From positions 3,906,001 through 3,970,000 of the forward strand of contig NC_062247.1 of assembly GCF_905475465.1 (NCBI RefSeq): a DNA stretch of 64,000 bases, read 5' to 3'. This document shows, piece after piece, positions 11,828-23,385 of the stretch. The notes beneath the pieces were generated by a model. It saw only the letters and a list, made by a program, of their open reading frames with translations. It did not search any database and was not told the origin of the DNA. This DNA is from Pieris napi (lineage: Eukaryota > Arthropoda > Insecta > Lepidoptera > Pieridae). A program made the position numbers and the translations under genes. Position 1 is the stretch's first letter. Every line of letters starts with the position of its first letter.

Positions 11828-13475
11828 ATGGCGGCTGTCATGACGGAATTTGAGCCGTGGTTGAACAATAAATTAAAATCCCTTAAAACTGATGAAGGTG
11901 TTTTTGGATCATATATATCAGGTATTTTGGAAGCTGAAGATTCTATAGATGAAAAGAAAGATGCATTGGAAGGCATACTTTCTGAAATTGTGGTAAGTAT
12001 GTGATGTACCTCCCATATATTATAGCTTATTTTTTTCTTACATTTACCCATTAAATTTGTAATTTGAAGTGTTTTAATTTATAATTTGGCAGGATACAGA
12101 TATTACCAGTCATGTTAATGAAATAATAGATAAATGGGAGTCTTGCAAGCCAAATGATGAGGGTCCTAAGCAGGTAGCAGATATAGATGTTGATATTAAG
12201 TTGACAAAGATGCTAGAATCTCAGTCCTTTGCGACAACTACCCGACGAGAGTATACAGATGAAGAAAAGAAGATCCGTGAAGCTATATTGGCTCAGTACA
12301 GCCAACTATCTGATAATGAGGTTATATTATTATTGGTCCTATTTAGTTAACATTTATTTTTTCTTAGATCTAGAAAACCACCTAATTTAATTGCTTAACC
12401 TAATAAGAGTTGTTAACACAATCACTAGTAGATTACCCATTTATTCAGCTAAAAATAGCTATGTGACATAACCTCATCAATTTAAGAAAATGTTAATAAT
12501 TAAATTTTAAACATTATAGGAAGAAACAACTTTTGTAGATGAGACAGAGGGATCTGAACTAGTAAAAAATACAAATGCATTAGATGTTGCTGCAGCAGCC
12601 AAAGAGCGCCGTGAACTAGCAAGACTAGAAGCACAGAAAAAGAAAGAAAAGGATAGAGAAGATAGGTATATTGAATTTATAATGACATAAAAACCTACTG
12701 AAATATATCTTTAGACTTAATTCAATTAAGTTAAGATCATGTAATCTATATATATAAAAATGAAACCCGTTTTCCGTTGTCACGACATAACATGAAAACA
12801 GGTTGACCGATTTGTCTGATTCTTTTTTATAATATTCCTTGAAGTACGAGGATGGTTCTTACGGAGAGAAAAATTAAAAAAAATTGAGTGAAAATGTCTA
12901 AAAACAACACTTATCTATATTCCACATATAAAATATTCGTAATAATATTTAAAGGCAATTTGAACTTAATACCTTATCATGAAGTTCAAGTGTTAGTGGA
13001 GGGGTTCCGGGAAGGTAAATTTTTGTTTTTTGACATAATGTATTTGTTCTATTATCAACTTTCTTTTTTTATCTTACTAGCTATACCGGTGTCCCGAATA
13101 GTAGAATAAGTATTTCAAAAAAATAAAGAATCGACTGTTAGGCGGTACGATGTTCGCCAGGCCAGCTAGTTACATATATATATCAGTCAAGATATAACTT
13201 ATTTGTATAGGCAACAAAGATACACTTATGATTGTGATTGAAAAAGTGTTTATTTGCAAGCCAATAAATATATATAAGGTAAAAAATAAATTTATATTTA
13301 AAAGAAATCACATTTTAAGTACATCTTGGAAATAGTTGTAGTCATAAACTAGTATATAGTTATCTGTTAATGTTTTAATTTTTTTTAACAAATTGGTTTC
13401 AGGGAAAAACAAAAGCAACTAAAGGAAGAAAAAAAGGAAAAACGTAAAACACAAAAATCAGAAAAGAAAAGGTGA
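11828..13475 (+). CDS. CCDC43: Coiled-coil domain-containing protein 43
   Basis: Four exons, 11828-11992, 12093-12320, 12520-12665 and 13403-13475, total 612 nt and 203 aa. Recognisable parts are the N-terminal block FEPWLNNKLKSL...GSYISGILEAED...KKDALEGILSE, the central YTDEEKKIREAILAQYS (compare human SEEEKQRKAALLAQYA), and a lysine/glutamate-rich C-terminal coiled coil (AAKERRELARLEAQKKKEKDRED). Order and size fit the CCDC43 family, whose molecular role is poorly defined. A Helitron sits in intron 3. A polyadenylation signal AATAAA lies at 13526, about 50 nt after the stop. Confidence 0.93.
12745..13169 (+). mobile_element. Non-autonomous Helitron in CCDC43 intron 3
   Basis: It starts with TC (tctatatatataaaaatg), ends with CTAG (ggccagctag), and sits between a host A and T, all hallmarks of Helitrons. 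Just before the end is a hairpin, ggcg...cgcc. There is no target duplication, as expected. Internal frames are short and unrelated to Rep/helicase. Confidence 0.75.
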
Positions 13476-14092
13476 AAGTGAAGTGCACTCTGCTTCCTCT
13501 GTCTATTCTTGTTTTTAGGCAGAAAAATAAACATTATAAGTATTAAGTATTGCCTTACAATGCAAATGTATTTTTCAATATGGCTAGTGATTACAGTTTT
13601 ACTTTGTCAAAGTTATGATTTCTCTAAAATTATAAGAATTTTTAATGAACCTATCATTACAAATGTTTGACATAAATAAACCATATCAATGTAATTTATT
13701 TTAATGTTACACTATAATACTTCTACCTTGTTTGATGTTTGTATTAAATCAATTGGACAACATTAATACACATTTAACCTCTTAGCACCAGTTGCAAGTT
13801 TTGTGTTTTAACACCAACTTTTATGTATTAAAAATTATATTAGTTATATATTTAAAATCTTTAAAACATTTATACTAAATAAAAATATAAATAAATAATA
13901 TAAAATATCTATGTAAAATTGTAAAGAGAGTGCTCTTTACACTGAATACTCTTCTTTATTATCTCAATCCAATATATTTATCTGGAATATCTAGTCTTGG
14001 CATGAAAATGTTAGTAAGAAAACTAATACAGTATAGATTAGATGTGTAACAACATGATAGAAAGTGAAAACCTGTAACTATTTATTATTTAC

Positions 14093-14217
14093 TAGTATAA
14101 GATCCCGATATACAACGACCTTCACAGAGATGCTTATTTAATGAAACGTGTTTTATATTTAATTTAATATATCAATAAATATAATCCATATGGGTTGCCT
14201 AGCAAATTTCAGTCCAG
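14093..14217 (+). repeat. 125-bp interspersed repeat, copy 1 of 2
   Basis: Nearly identical to 43553-43676 (both contain ccgatatacaacgacctt and atatgggttgcctagc). Neither copy has obvious inverted ends or a tail, and the family is not recognised. Here it lies just upstream of the R1-type LINE relic. Confidence 0.7.
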
Positions 14218-14329
14218 AGTATTTCAGACCAGGAGGATCTTAGACCATAGGATTATTTAGAACGTCTACGTGTTCATAATGAGGTGGTAAAACACAACCA
14301 CGTCTAAGGGAACTAGATAGTTAGCGCTA

Positions 14330-15240
14330 GCGTGTCTCCCTTCTGTATGTCGTGTGCACTTCTCAGTGGGCCGCAGGCACAGTCTGTTAGTTGCAAACTC
14401 CGAAGCTACGTTCGTGCGAGCGAATGGAGAATCGATCGTAAATGTATCATTAATAAACCAACACCTGTCCCGCTTGGTCCAGGGCTGGGAAGTCCTGACG
14501 GGAGTTGAGACCCTATCAGATCACTCTTCCGTACTCTCTCCACATCATCGTATCCGGAAATCAGCCCAAGTTCGTTAAAACTGGGCCCAACGTGGGCCTC
14601 GCAGACGGCGTCCCCTACGTGTCGAAGAGGAAAGCCGAACGCACTTTTCACATTCCGAGGGAGGCTAAACAGGCGCTACAAACCGAAGCCAAAGAAAGGG
14701 CATGGCAGGAGCTACTAGAGACGATAGGGCGAGATCCCTGGTGGCGCAAGTACCAAATAAACTGCGCCCCTGTGCAGTTATTATGAAGCCAGATCTGCTT
14801 ACCACGGTGGTGGCAAAACTTTACCCCGAGCGGAGATCCCCAGATCTGCAACAAGGGATGAGCATAGAACACAACGAAATCTTCCCTGAGGTATCGTCCT
14901 CGGAATTAGAGACAGCAATAGAGCGGAAGTCCGCAAAGAAAACCGCGCCGGGGCCTGACGGCGTGTACGGCCGAATTGTGGCCCTTAATCTCGGCGCTGG
15001 TCTTGGCGTGCGATTTCAATGTCTCCTTACATAATGCTTGGGAAAAGGCACTTCCCAACGACATGGAAGAAAAAAAATGGGTGGAAAGGGTCCCGAGTCA
15101 CCCTCAGCGTACCGCCCAATAGTCCTGCTAGATGAAACCGGCAAGCTCTTCGAGCGGATCATTGCCGGTCGTATTTACAAGCATCTAGAGACTAGGCCAG
15201 CTATTTACACAAGGTAGTCGGGCGCGAGGAGGCACCAACC
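14330..15240 (+). pseudogene. R1-clade LINE fragment (endonuclease end plus reverse transcriptase start)
   Basis: Broken frames in order encode the end of an AP-like endonuclease (ANGESIVNVSLINQHLSRL, then VETLSDHSSVL, where SDH is the catalytic end motif), a linker, and the start of the reverse transcriptase (KKTAPGPDGVYGRIVALNLG, then GKLFERIIAGRIYKHLE). GC content is higher than in flanking DNA. It is cut off before the polymerase active site and needs several frame changes. It fills most of the gap between CCDC43 and SERGEF. Confidence 0.75.
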
Positions 15241-15583
15241 TGCCATCATTGTGACGCCGGCGTTGTTGATGAAGAGGTAAGGCTGTCTTCATCTTTAAAT
15301 CTCACAACCCATGCAGCAATATCCAAATACCGCTGTATAGTCTTGGCCTTGGCACTGGTAAAGAATATTAACACAACGGACTAAATGTGCATCTAAGTGC
15401 AGAAACTGAGTTTACACTACACTACACTGGTAAAGATTATAACTCCTAAAAGTATAATAAAATGTATAACAAAATAGGGTTTATTCAATATCTATCACAG
15501 GTTCAAGCTTTAGTTCACTAGTAACATTGCATAATATACTTAAAAAGTTGTAACAGCTAGGTTGGATAGTGTATGTTCCTGAA

Positions 15584-16895
15584 CTATAATTCATTGCTTT
15601 CTTTTTCTGTAACTACAAAATTGTGTGCACTTCCAGCATATATTTGTGTAATTTGACTATGTAAATCTTGATCAAATGTTATAAGACTTGGAGTGAATAC
15701 ATAGTCTTCAGATGCAGTCCCAGTATTAGCATGCTCATTCCAGCCCCATGCCCATAATGTATTATCGGTTGCTAAACAAACTGTATGTTCTGAGCCCAAT
15801 ACAACATCTTTGACTTGCCTTTCTTCTGAAAAATTAAGAAACAATTTCTTGTATTTGTACATAAATGTTAAGTAAAAAAGCTTATATTTCAACACAATTA
15901 GAAAAGACTATTCTGAAAAGGTTAGAACTAGATCAATAGTAAAGCATACCTGGTAATTTGATATGAATAATTTTTCCTTCAAATGGCTCATTTGTTCCAA
16001 GTTGTCCATAGTTATTTCTGCCCCAAGCAAGAAGTTGACCATCCTCCAACCACAGTAAAGCATTAGTCCAACCACTGAGAAGTCTTTTCACCTTTTTTTT
16101 AACATCAATATCAATCTTTTGTGGCTTATAAACTTTTTTATATTTATCAGATGCCAATAAAAGCTGACTATGTTTATTATCCCCCCAAACATATAAAGCC
16201 TTTTCATCTGAACTCCATGCTAATGTATGGTTTTGTCCACAAACTATATGTGTCACCATGCTTGTCAATGGAACCTTCTGAAATCTGTCTGATATTAAAA
16301 TATGTGGACCCAGACCAAGTTGACCATGTTTTCCACATCCTGTGGTCCAAACTTCACCTTTTGAATTAATAATAGCTGTATGTCGCAAGCCCATAGATAC
16401 TGAACAAGCATTGACTTGTAACCTCACTGGTTTAACAGCATCTGAAAAGTGTTCTTTAGGTAGCCCTAATTGACCATGGCTATTAGAACCCCACACAAAT
16501 AAATATTTTTCATCGGTAACACCACAACTAAAGTCCCAACCACAGGAGATATTTGTAAAATTAATACCACTTAGACACCAAACCCTTTCAAAGTAAATAG
16601 CTTCATCTACCAAGCCTAACTGTTTTTTAACATTCCAGCCACAAGCAAAAAGCTTTCCTTCATCATCTAACAGTAATGTGTGTCCACCTCCACATGCAAC
16701 TTGTTTCGTCTTGGACCAAAAGTCTCTGGTAATCTTAGTAGGTGCGTTTACTTGTTCGCTTATTACATTTAGACCGAGTTGGCCGTGAGAATTTGCACCC
16801 TGAAATAAAAGCGTGAAGTGTAAATCAATAATGATATATTAAAAGTGGATAATATAATTATTATTTCCTACCCATGACCATAGTGTAAATGCCAT
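15584..16895 (-). CDS. SERGEF: RCC1-repeat protein, secretion-regulating guanine nucleotide exchange factor type
   Basis: Three exons, 16872-16895, 15950-16799 and 15584-15825, total 1,116 nt and 371 aa. A tiny first exon encodes MAFTLWSW, which splices to GANSHGQLGLN, matching the human SERGEF start FAWGANSYGQLGL. RCC1-like repeats run end to end: FACGWNVKKQLGL, SCGWDFSCGV, VWGSNSHGQLGLP, GLRHTAIINSKG, VWGDNKHSQLL, AWGRNNYGQLGT and, in the last exon, GSEHTVCLA...WAWGWNEHANTG. This predicts a seven-bladed propeller. Mammalian SERGEF/DelGEF binds the exocyst subunit SEC5 and influences secretion; its exchange activity is not firmly shown. A minus-strand AATAAA lies at 15480-15485, about 100 nt after the stop. 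Other RCC1 proteins are possible, but the start and the CGWDF block favour SERGEF. Confidence 0.87.
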
Positions 16896-17020
16896 CTTAT
16901 GTTTTCCTGTAATATCCTTATGCTTCTTGTGAATTTAATCACTATGCCTTTTTTTATATACAAATAGAATTAGAGTTAATAAATTGCCAAAATAGGAAAA
17001 TGAAAACATTAGGTATATTA

Positions 17021-17071
17021 TTTTTTTTTTTTTTTTGGAGTTTATGGCCTGGTATCTAGACCTTTAGGCCA
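17021..17071 (-). mobile_element. 51-bp retroposed LINE tail with 13-bp target duplication
   Basis: A T-run, then ggagtttatggcctgg and a short tail, is flanked on both sides by attaggtatatta (17008-17020 and 17072-17084). This is an extremely 5'-truncated target-primed insertion on the minus strand. A related one is at 31172-31232. Confidence 0.8.
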
Positions 17072-17084
17072 ATTAGGTATATTA

Positions 17085-18651
17085 TACATTATGATTGGTA
17101 CAGATCTGTCAAATCTTTGAAGTTTGATTAGAGTTTAGACTTTAGTCATTAGTGTAGAATTTAATCTTGACGCTTAATTTGACGATGAAGTGACTGTCAA
17201 TTATCAAATGACAATTAACCTTGATAGCAGCAGCCTGCGACAAAATCACTGCGACAGGCGTGACGTTCTAAAAGAGTAATCCACAAACGCCAAATGAATT
17301 TGACAAATTCAAATTCCATAAATGGTAAGAGGGCTTAGTGAAGATGCCTTAACAGTAGTGTATACTGTATGTAGAAAGTCGAAAACTAAATTTGTATAAA
17401 AATGATAGTTTGTGACGCTCAGATCTTCACTCATATGTCAATTGTCAACCCTTAATACCAACGATCGGTAGTTTTGTCAAGTATTCGTATACGTCAATAC
17501 TCTTATGTCAGTTTGGCAGTTCATAGATTTCTTCATGATGTCTAATCGTATTATTCGTACTTTCGTACTATATGTTTGGTTCTAAATAAGCCCACAGAGG
17601 GAGATAAGATAATATATTGTTTCTCATTTACATTAAAGCCTAAAGGAAGCAGTAGAGGACTGGAAATTCCGACAAAAAACTTGTTGTTTATGTGCTGGAT
17701 AGCCAAGATACATTTCATAACTTACAACATATTCCTTAGATTATAGAGCAGAATCATCCTCCAAGAACATTGTTGTCGTGGTTAGTCACCATCTTTGCTG
17801 CTTTTGTTTGCGACATTGTTGTAATTTGCTGCTCACCATAGTTATTCACCGTCCTTGAAAGGTTTAAATATTTTTCTTTATACTTTTCTAACGAAAAAAG
17901 CTATTCTCTGCTAAACCATTTGAGTTAGCTCTCGCTCTTCTGATTTTATTAAAAAAATTAAGAAAAAGTGTAAATTATACTGGTTGCTAAAATCATATGT
18001 TAAGCACTTTCGATTGCAGGTTCAAGGTTCGGGTCTCTACGGCAACCCGAATTCAATCGTAATGAAATTAGGACTAGTGTTTTTGCAGCTTTTTATTTGA
18101 TGCCTGCTTTGCCATCGTAATAGCTTTGTAGAGATCATTTTAAAATAAATATCAGTTGTGATTCAAATAATAGTCGAATATTTTTAAATGATTTCATATG
18201 TAAAATAAAAGGGATTGGTGAAAAATTTATTTCAAACAATTTTTAACATCAATGGAAGTGAAACTCACCTGAAATTTTAGTATAAAAGTTAGCCAGTTAT
18301 GCTATTCTCGGAGTTTTTATTATAAAGGCAAAAAGTTGGGCGGCTGCGAATCCGTAAGCTGCCTTGTGATACTTTCATTAAAACTGGAACCAACAATGCC
18401 GCTCTGAAACTTGACCCTTCTAAATTTAAACTTTTACAATGAAATGTACTCGAGTGGCAATTGGAATTCTATTAATTAAGTCTGAACATTTTTTTAACTC
18501 GCGATCTGTATTGTATGGCACACGTTCCCACTACTTTTGTCCACAAACTTTATAAAAGTTAAAAGTCATATCGAGATGATCATACCATAATTTCATTCAA
18601 GTATATTAAAACTATCGGAACAATACAAGTTTCTAAATCGTAACATTAGTG
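17085..18651. other. No gene recognised
   Basis: AT-rich intergenic sequence with no splice-framed coding segment, no family shared with the rest of the window and no terminal repeats that I could find. The 8-bp target site of the following hAT-type element closes it. Confidence 0.5.
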
Positions 18652-19044
18652 CAGAGTTCTCCAAACTTTTTTGTGTCGTGGACCCCTTGCCATGTTTTTC
18701 CGTGTTGGGTAGTCCCTAATTACTGATATTGATTTCCTGTAAATTTCAAAATGTATTGCGACCACAAAGCGAATACCAACATCCTACAACTTACACAATT
18801 TTATAAACATAGGTATATAATAAATTTTTTACTTCATAGGTACTTTTACCAATAATGTATGTTTTGATATTACCAGATAGTATGATGTAAGTAAATAGGT
18901 ACTATCAGTGTATGTGTTGAGATCCACTATCGTGGACCCCCATTTTCATTTCATGGACCCCCAAATTTTTTTTCGCTGACGTAGACCCCTTGCAGGTTGT
19001 CATAGACCCCTAGGGGTTGATATAGACCACTTTGGGAATCACTG
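18652..19044. mobile_element. hAT-type non-autonomous element with perfect 8-bp target duplication
   Basis: Flanked by cattagtg at 18644-18651 and 19045-19052. Ends are cagagttctccaaacttt on the left and aagtggtctatatcaacc-like sequence, as its complement, on the right (reverse end cagtgattcccaaagtgg). Repeated gtggaccccc and gtagacccc words fill both subterminal parts. The 8-bp duplication and CAG ends are diagnostic of the hAT superfamily. No transposase remnant. Confidence 0.88.
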
Positions 19045-20027
19045 CATTAGTGTAATATAGGTGCCGGTAAGTGGGTGTAATTTATTTGATTTAGTTTTAT
19101 ATTTAAAACGCAATATATATATATCGTGTTTATGTTATGCTTGTTTGCGTAATTTAATATGCTTTTCGGATTTGCTGCCCGGGGCTTATTGTTCACTGCC
19201 CAGAAGTCAATTTTATGATATGAACTGCCGTGAGGCTTGCACTAATATGCAATATCCCAGTGTCCTTCGGGCGGGTCATTAGCCAAGCTGCCAGCGCAAG
19301 CGTGTTATTTAATCATGAATACCGTGTGGTATGTAAACTCCCTAGCCGCTTGATAGCTATTTTTACCGACACAAAGAATCGCGAACTATTCGGGAACTTT
19401 TTAAAATTTCACTGGTTACATTTATATCTTCAACTTCTTCAGTTAATGTGTTTATTTAAAAAAAATGCTGGCTTCTTTTCGTGTGCTGTGATGGATGGAA
19501 TGGATTGTCCCTTCCTAACAAAAAAAGGGCCAAAGGAGGCCCCGATTTATACTAAATCCGCATGATCCAATCACCGTAGCTAACAACAAATTAAAAGCCG
19601 CTCGGCAAATAATAATAGTCAAAGCTGTCTTTGGCTTTTATCTGTATTAGGGTAAAAAGCCACCGGGGAAAGCGTGGACCTTTACTTCGCACACCCCGCG
19701 ACTGCCCAAGCCGGTCCGAGACCCTTAAGGGCAACAGCGAGATTCCATCCGAAAAAAAACAATGGTTGGTCTATGTGCGTATTTAACGGTCGCCTATACG
19801 TCGTGAAGATGCATTTGCCTATTTGCCTATTAAGAAAAATATCGAAATACAGATACTGAAATTTGAGACCAAAACCACGGTTTGCCAGTTGCCACTGATT
19901 TTCTTTATTATACATAAGCGATGATGACAGATATGTAGCAGCATATCGTTCATACAGCACTTTTGAAGTTAAAACAAAATATATAAAAAAATCGCACATT
20001 AAATTTCGTTATTGATTCAATACCTTC
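19045..20027. other. Intergenic space with SINE and LINE scraps
   Basis: From about 19,715 to 19,760 cccttaagggcaacagcgag recurs at 49,668-49,695. From about 19,805 to 19,905 there is a SINE tail (tttgcctattaagaaaaat, then acagatactgaaatttgag). The GC-richer part around 19,150-19,400 is not recognised: no clear exon with splice sites. Confidence 0.45.
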
Positions 20028-20367
20028 TATAAGCGTACGGTGTCGATCTGACCACCGCCGCTATTCTCGAAATGAAACTCGGAGTGGAGTTATAATTGTT
20101 ACCGTTTATTGGTCGAACGTTAGTGATGGTGATACAATTATAATACAGCGAAGCGAGCTTATACTAACGTCCGTCCGGCACGGCTGCGTAAATCTATCTG
20201 ACTATACAAAATAAAAACTTAAAACTAATTCTAAAATAACACGCTGGTTAAAGGGACCGACCGACCCTTCCGCTACCTGCGCACCCGCCGACCGTTTCCA
20301 AGAATAACATCTGGCTTGCAGCTTCGGTCGTCGGCTTTATAAACTGTATTGTTCGTTGTCCGTAACA
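20028..20367 (-). repeat. 3' LTR of the BEL/Pao element
   Basis: 340 bp, reading tgttacggacaa...cgcttata on the minus strand; it appears identical to the partner at 23643-23982. Confidence 0.95.
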
Positions 20368-20389
20368 GTCTCCCCTCAGCGAAACCTTC

Positions 20390-23215
20390 CTATGACGTGA
20401 AGCTTTCCGTAGGTAGGACAACGATGCGCGTCACCGGTCGTCTCAGCTTATGAAGTTTCGTTTCCACTTCTACTGATCGGGTTTCTCCATCAGGCCCTCT
20501 ATGCGTTTTCGTAACAATTCCCCGCGGCCAAACATTGCGCGGCAGCAAGGGATCCATAATGATGACCACATCGCCGATCTTTACAGGGCTTTTCATTCTT
20601 GGCGTGTGTCCCCTGGCGTTTAAAGTAGGAAGATATTCCTTAACCCATCTTCGCCAGAATTCATCGGCTAATGCTTGCGCCGTCTTCCACGTTCTTTTAG
20701 TAACGTGTGGTGAGGTGCCTAATATAGGCATTGCGTCTGGAGCTCCAAGCAGAAAATGATTTGGAGTTAAAGCCTCTGGGTCGTCCGGATTTACTGGAAC
20801 GTGCGTTAGTGGCCTTGCGTTCACACTGTACTCTATTTCAGTCATAAGCGTGCTGAAAGTTTCCTCCTTAGGGTACTTTTCTGTCAAGACGATTCTAATG
20901 GCGTCTTTTATTGTTCTTATTAAGCGTTCCCATGCACCGCCTTGATGCGGGGCTCCTGGAGCAATGTATCGCCATTCTGTCCGTTGAACTAGACATAAAT
21001 TCTCGATCTCTGGAGTCCATTTTTCCATTGCTTTCCTCAGTTCTAAGTCTGCGCCTTTGAAGTTGGTTGCATTATCAGAATATATAATTTGCGGCCAGCC
21101 TCGTCGCGCCGCCATCCTTCTTAGTGCCATCAGAGCCGAGTCCGTAGAAAGCGATGCAACTATCTCAATATGTACAGCTCTTGTACTTAGACACGTAAAA
21201 ATCGCGCCCCATGGTTTTTCATTACGGCGTCCTTTTCTGAGCGTATGACGCCCATCCAATAGAATGGTATTCCTTGTCACCTCTGTTATCTGTGTTTTTA
21301 ATCGCACACGTACACGCGGTAACCGATATTGATCAATAATCGGGTCATATTTAGCCAAACGACTTTTCATGTTTGTTTCATCTTGGAAGCTTTGACCTTG
21401 CACTTTGCGTAACCATGTCTGTTCCGATTCTTTTAAATCGCTTACGCTTAATCGGCCACTGCAATCTTTACGCTTACGTATAAATAGTTGTACGTAAGCG
21501 TTGGCTCTAACCCTGGTTGAAACCCAACGCCATTGCCTCGCATCCGTCGTTCCGGTGAATTCAGTTAATCTATCTGCTACGAATGGTGGATGCCACGCTT
21601 TGTCATTTCTGATCCACTGTAATACCGTCGTTGAATCGGTCCATAGCACGATTTTGTTTGGTTCCGTTCTGTGACCTTCTCTAACCGCTACAGCTAATTG
21701 CGCTCCGATAAAGGCTGCCTGTAGTTCTAGCCGCTGTTTACTATGTGACTTAATAGGTGCCACCCGTGCTTTTGCTGTGATGAACCTGTCGTCAATTACA
21801 TCGGTTCTAATTCGCCAATGTGCCACGCTCGCATGTACTTGTTTAGATGCGTCACAGAACACATGCAATTCTATCTCTCCTCCCCTCGTGTAAATATACC
21901 ATCTAGGTACAACTGAAGACAGTGCTTGTACAGTTTCTAACTGAGACACCGACTTTTTAAACTCATACGACTGATCCATTTTCCGTTCAATGCTTTTAAG
22001 CCGATTAAATGCCATATTATAGCTTTCTGGGAATTTCGTGTTATCAGTCTTCCACGGCAATCCCAGGTAGTAACGCCTTTCCCGTTTCTCTATTGTTGTA
22101 TTGAACAATTGAACTGCACGTGCGTCGGCACTTGTTAACCTTTTTTTATTATTTATACCCAAGGCATCTATTGCAAAACTTTGTTTTAATATCGCCTCTT
22201 GACGCTCATCTATTGTTTCTTTGTAAACGTCGCTTTCTGCCGCCTTTTTTATGCAGTGCAAAACACGTTCGTTGTCTTCCATTAAACTTCGTATAGGTGC
22301 TGTACCATGTAAAATCCAGCCTAATCGGGTTAAATATGCAGCCGGTTCAATTTTCTTCCCACTGGATACTTTTATTACAAACTGGTCCAATTTAACCGCT
22401 GTATATCCCGGTCTGGGTAATCGCTTAATTTCTTTTAGCGCTTTTTCAATCATAATATCCGGTCGCCCATAACACTGATCTAGTGCATTCATAATAGGCT
22501 CGGGATCGCAAGCAGTACTCAATAATACGGCGACTGTTTCTTTAGCGGCTCCCGTAAGACATGTGCGTAATCTTGCCATGTTTTCCGCTTCAGAGTATTT
22601 GTAGAGCTTCGTGGAGTCTTCATAAGCAACTTTAAAGTAAAGCCAGTCGCAGATATTCCCGTTAAACTGCGGCAGATCTTGAGGATGTCGTACAGGGGGT
22701 CTGTTTGTAGCTATTTTTTCAAAGGCTCCGATGAGCCGTTCCATCCCTTGATCATGGGATCGCGTTCTCGGCACGGAGGCCTCTTCGATAGGTGATATAG
22801 GCCGTTCTATTTCACAAGACACATTCTGTATGCATGGCTTCACGCGTTCTGCGAGCACTGTGTCTTCTTCCCTATCACCCTGAGATAGATTATTCTCGCC
22901 GCCATGCTTTCTTAGCCGTTTATCTACCATAACAGTGGAATTGCTTCCTTTCCGCTGTTCTGGCAAGCATTTGACGATCTTCTTTTCACCGTCTGCTCTG
23001 GCTAAGTCAACGGCGATTCGCTTCTTTAACAATTTCATTTCAAGCTCCATCTCTTGTTCCATCTCCTGCTTCTTTAATTCGAACTTTTTTCTTAAATGTT
23101 CTTTTTCTAATGCGACCAAGCGTTTTTGGACTTCGTATTCAGCTTGCCTTACACGGGATGCTTTCGACCTCATCGTATTTCTTGAGGTCTGTGACGCTGA
23201 ACCCACAGGTAACAA
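20390..23215 (-). CDS. Collapsed BEL/Pao gag-pol polyprotein (941 codons open)
   Basis: An open frame with ordered but incomplete domains: a coiled coil (residues about 23-70), a Gag core (about 170-282, LPQFNGNICDWLYFKVAYED), a protease scrap (about 283-304, LTRLGWILHG), the pre-RT region (RRYYLGLPWKTDNTKFPESY), RNase H (WYIYTRGGEIELHVFCDAS, then LELQAAFIGAQLA and LWTDSTTVLQWI) and an integrase core (STRAVHIEIV, IIYSDNATNFKG, GGAWERLIRTIKDA). The YVDD polymerase core is absent between YEFKK and VSQLE. The integrase finger and first catalytic Asp are absent before RKGRRNEKPWGAIF. Yet no junction breaks the frame. The true Gag start is upstream (see next entry). Confidence 0.9.
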   Translation of the reverse strand: MLPVGSASQTSRNTMRSKASRVRQAEYEVQKRLVALEKEHLRKKFELKKQEMEQEMELEMKLLKKRIAVDLARADGEKKIVKCLPEQRKGSNSTVMVDKRLRKHGGENNLSQGDREEDTVLAERVKPCIQNVSCEIERPISPIEEASVPRTRSHDQGMERLIGAFEKIATNRPPVRHPQDLPQFNGNICDWLYFKVAYEDSTKLYKYSEAENMARLRTCLTGAAKETVAVLLSTACDPEPIMNALDQCYGRPDIMIEKALKEIKRLPRPGYTAVKLDQFVIKVSSGKKIEPAAYLTRLGWILHGTAPIRSLMEDNERVLHCIKKAAESDVYKETIDERQEAILKQSFAIDALGINNKKRLTSADARAVQLFNTTIEKRERRYYLGLPWKTDNTKFPESYNMAFNRLKSIERKMDQSYEFKKSVSQLETVQALSSVVPRWYIYTRGGEIELHVFCDASKQVHASVAHWRIRTDVIDDRFITAKARVAPIKSHSKQRLELQAAFIGAQLAVAVREGHRTEPNKIVLWTDSTTVLQWIRNDKAWHPPFVADRLTEFTGTTDARQWRWVSTRVRANAYVQLFIRKRKDCSGRLSVSDLKESEQTWLRKVQGQSFQDETNMKSRLAKYDPIIDQYRLPRVRVRLKTQITEVTRNTILLDGRHTLRKGRRNEKPWGAIFTCLSTRAVHIEIVASLSTDSALMALRRMAARRGWPQIIYSDNATNFKGADLELRKAMEKWTPEIENLCLVQRTEWRYIAPGAPHQGGAWERLIRTIKDAIRIVLTEKYPKEETFSTLMTEIEYSVNARPLTHVPVNPDDPEALTPNHFLLGAPDAMPILGTSPHVTKRTWKTAQALADEFWRRWVKEYLPTLNARGHTPRMKSPVKIGDVVIIMDPLLPRNVWPRGIVTKTHRGPDGETRSVEVETKLHKLRRPVTRIVVLPTESFTS

Positions 23216-23385
23216 CGTTGAATCAACGGCTTCATTCCTCCGTATTGATTCAACTGACTCCTGTCGTGTGTAATATCGGCTAGTCTTCGTTGTAGTACTT
23301 TCGATGGTGATTCTAACGGCATGTATTCTGTCCGTACATCTTCATCGATTTCTTCTGCCCTCTTAGCTTGGCTTCTTGTGTTCAT
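23170..23385 (-). CDS. Gag N-terminus of the BEL/Pao element, out of frame with the rest
   Basis: The frame starts MNTRSQAKRAEEIDEDVR and keeps coding character until about 23,268. There the correct reading continues in the frame of the large open frame (ESVESIRRNEAVDSTLLPVG). An acac repeat at the switch suggests a 2-bp expansion rather than programmed frameshifting. Confidence 0.7.
   Translation of the reverse strand: MNTRSQAKRAEEIDEDVRTEYMPLESPSKVLQRRLADITHDRSQLNQYGGMKPLIQRCYLWVQRHRPQEIR

Noticed and set aside
23170..23385. Programmed frameshift between Gag and the long frame of the BEL element
   Set aside because: The switch sits within Gag at an acac repeat, not at a Gag-Pol border, so a 2-bp expansion is more likely.
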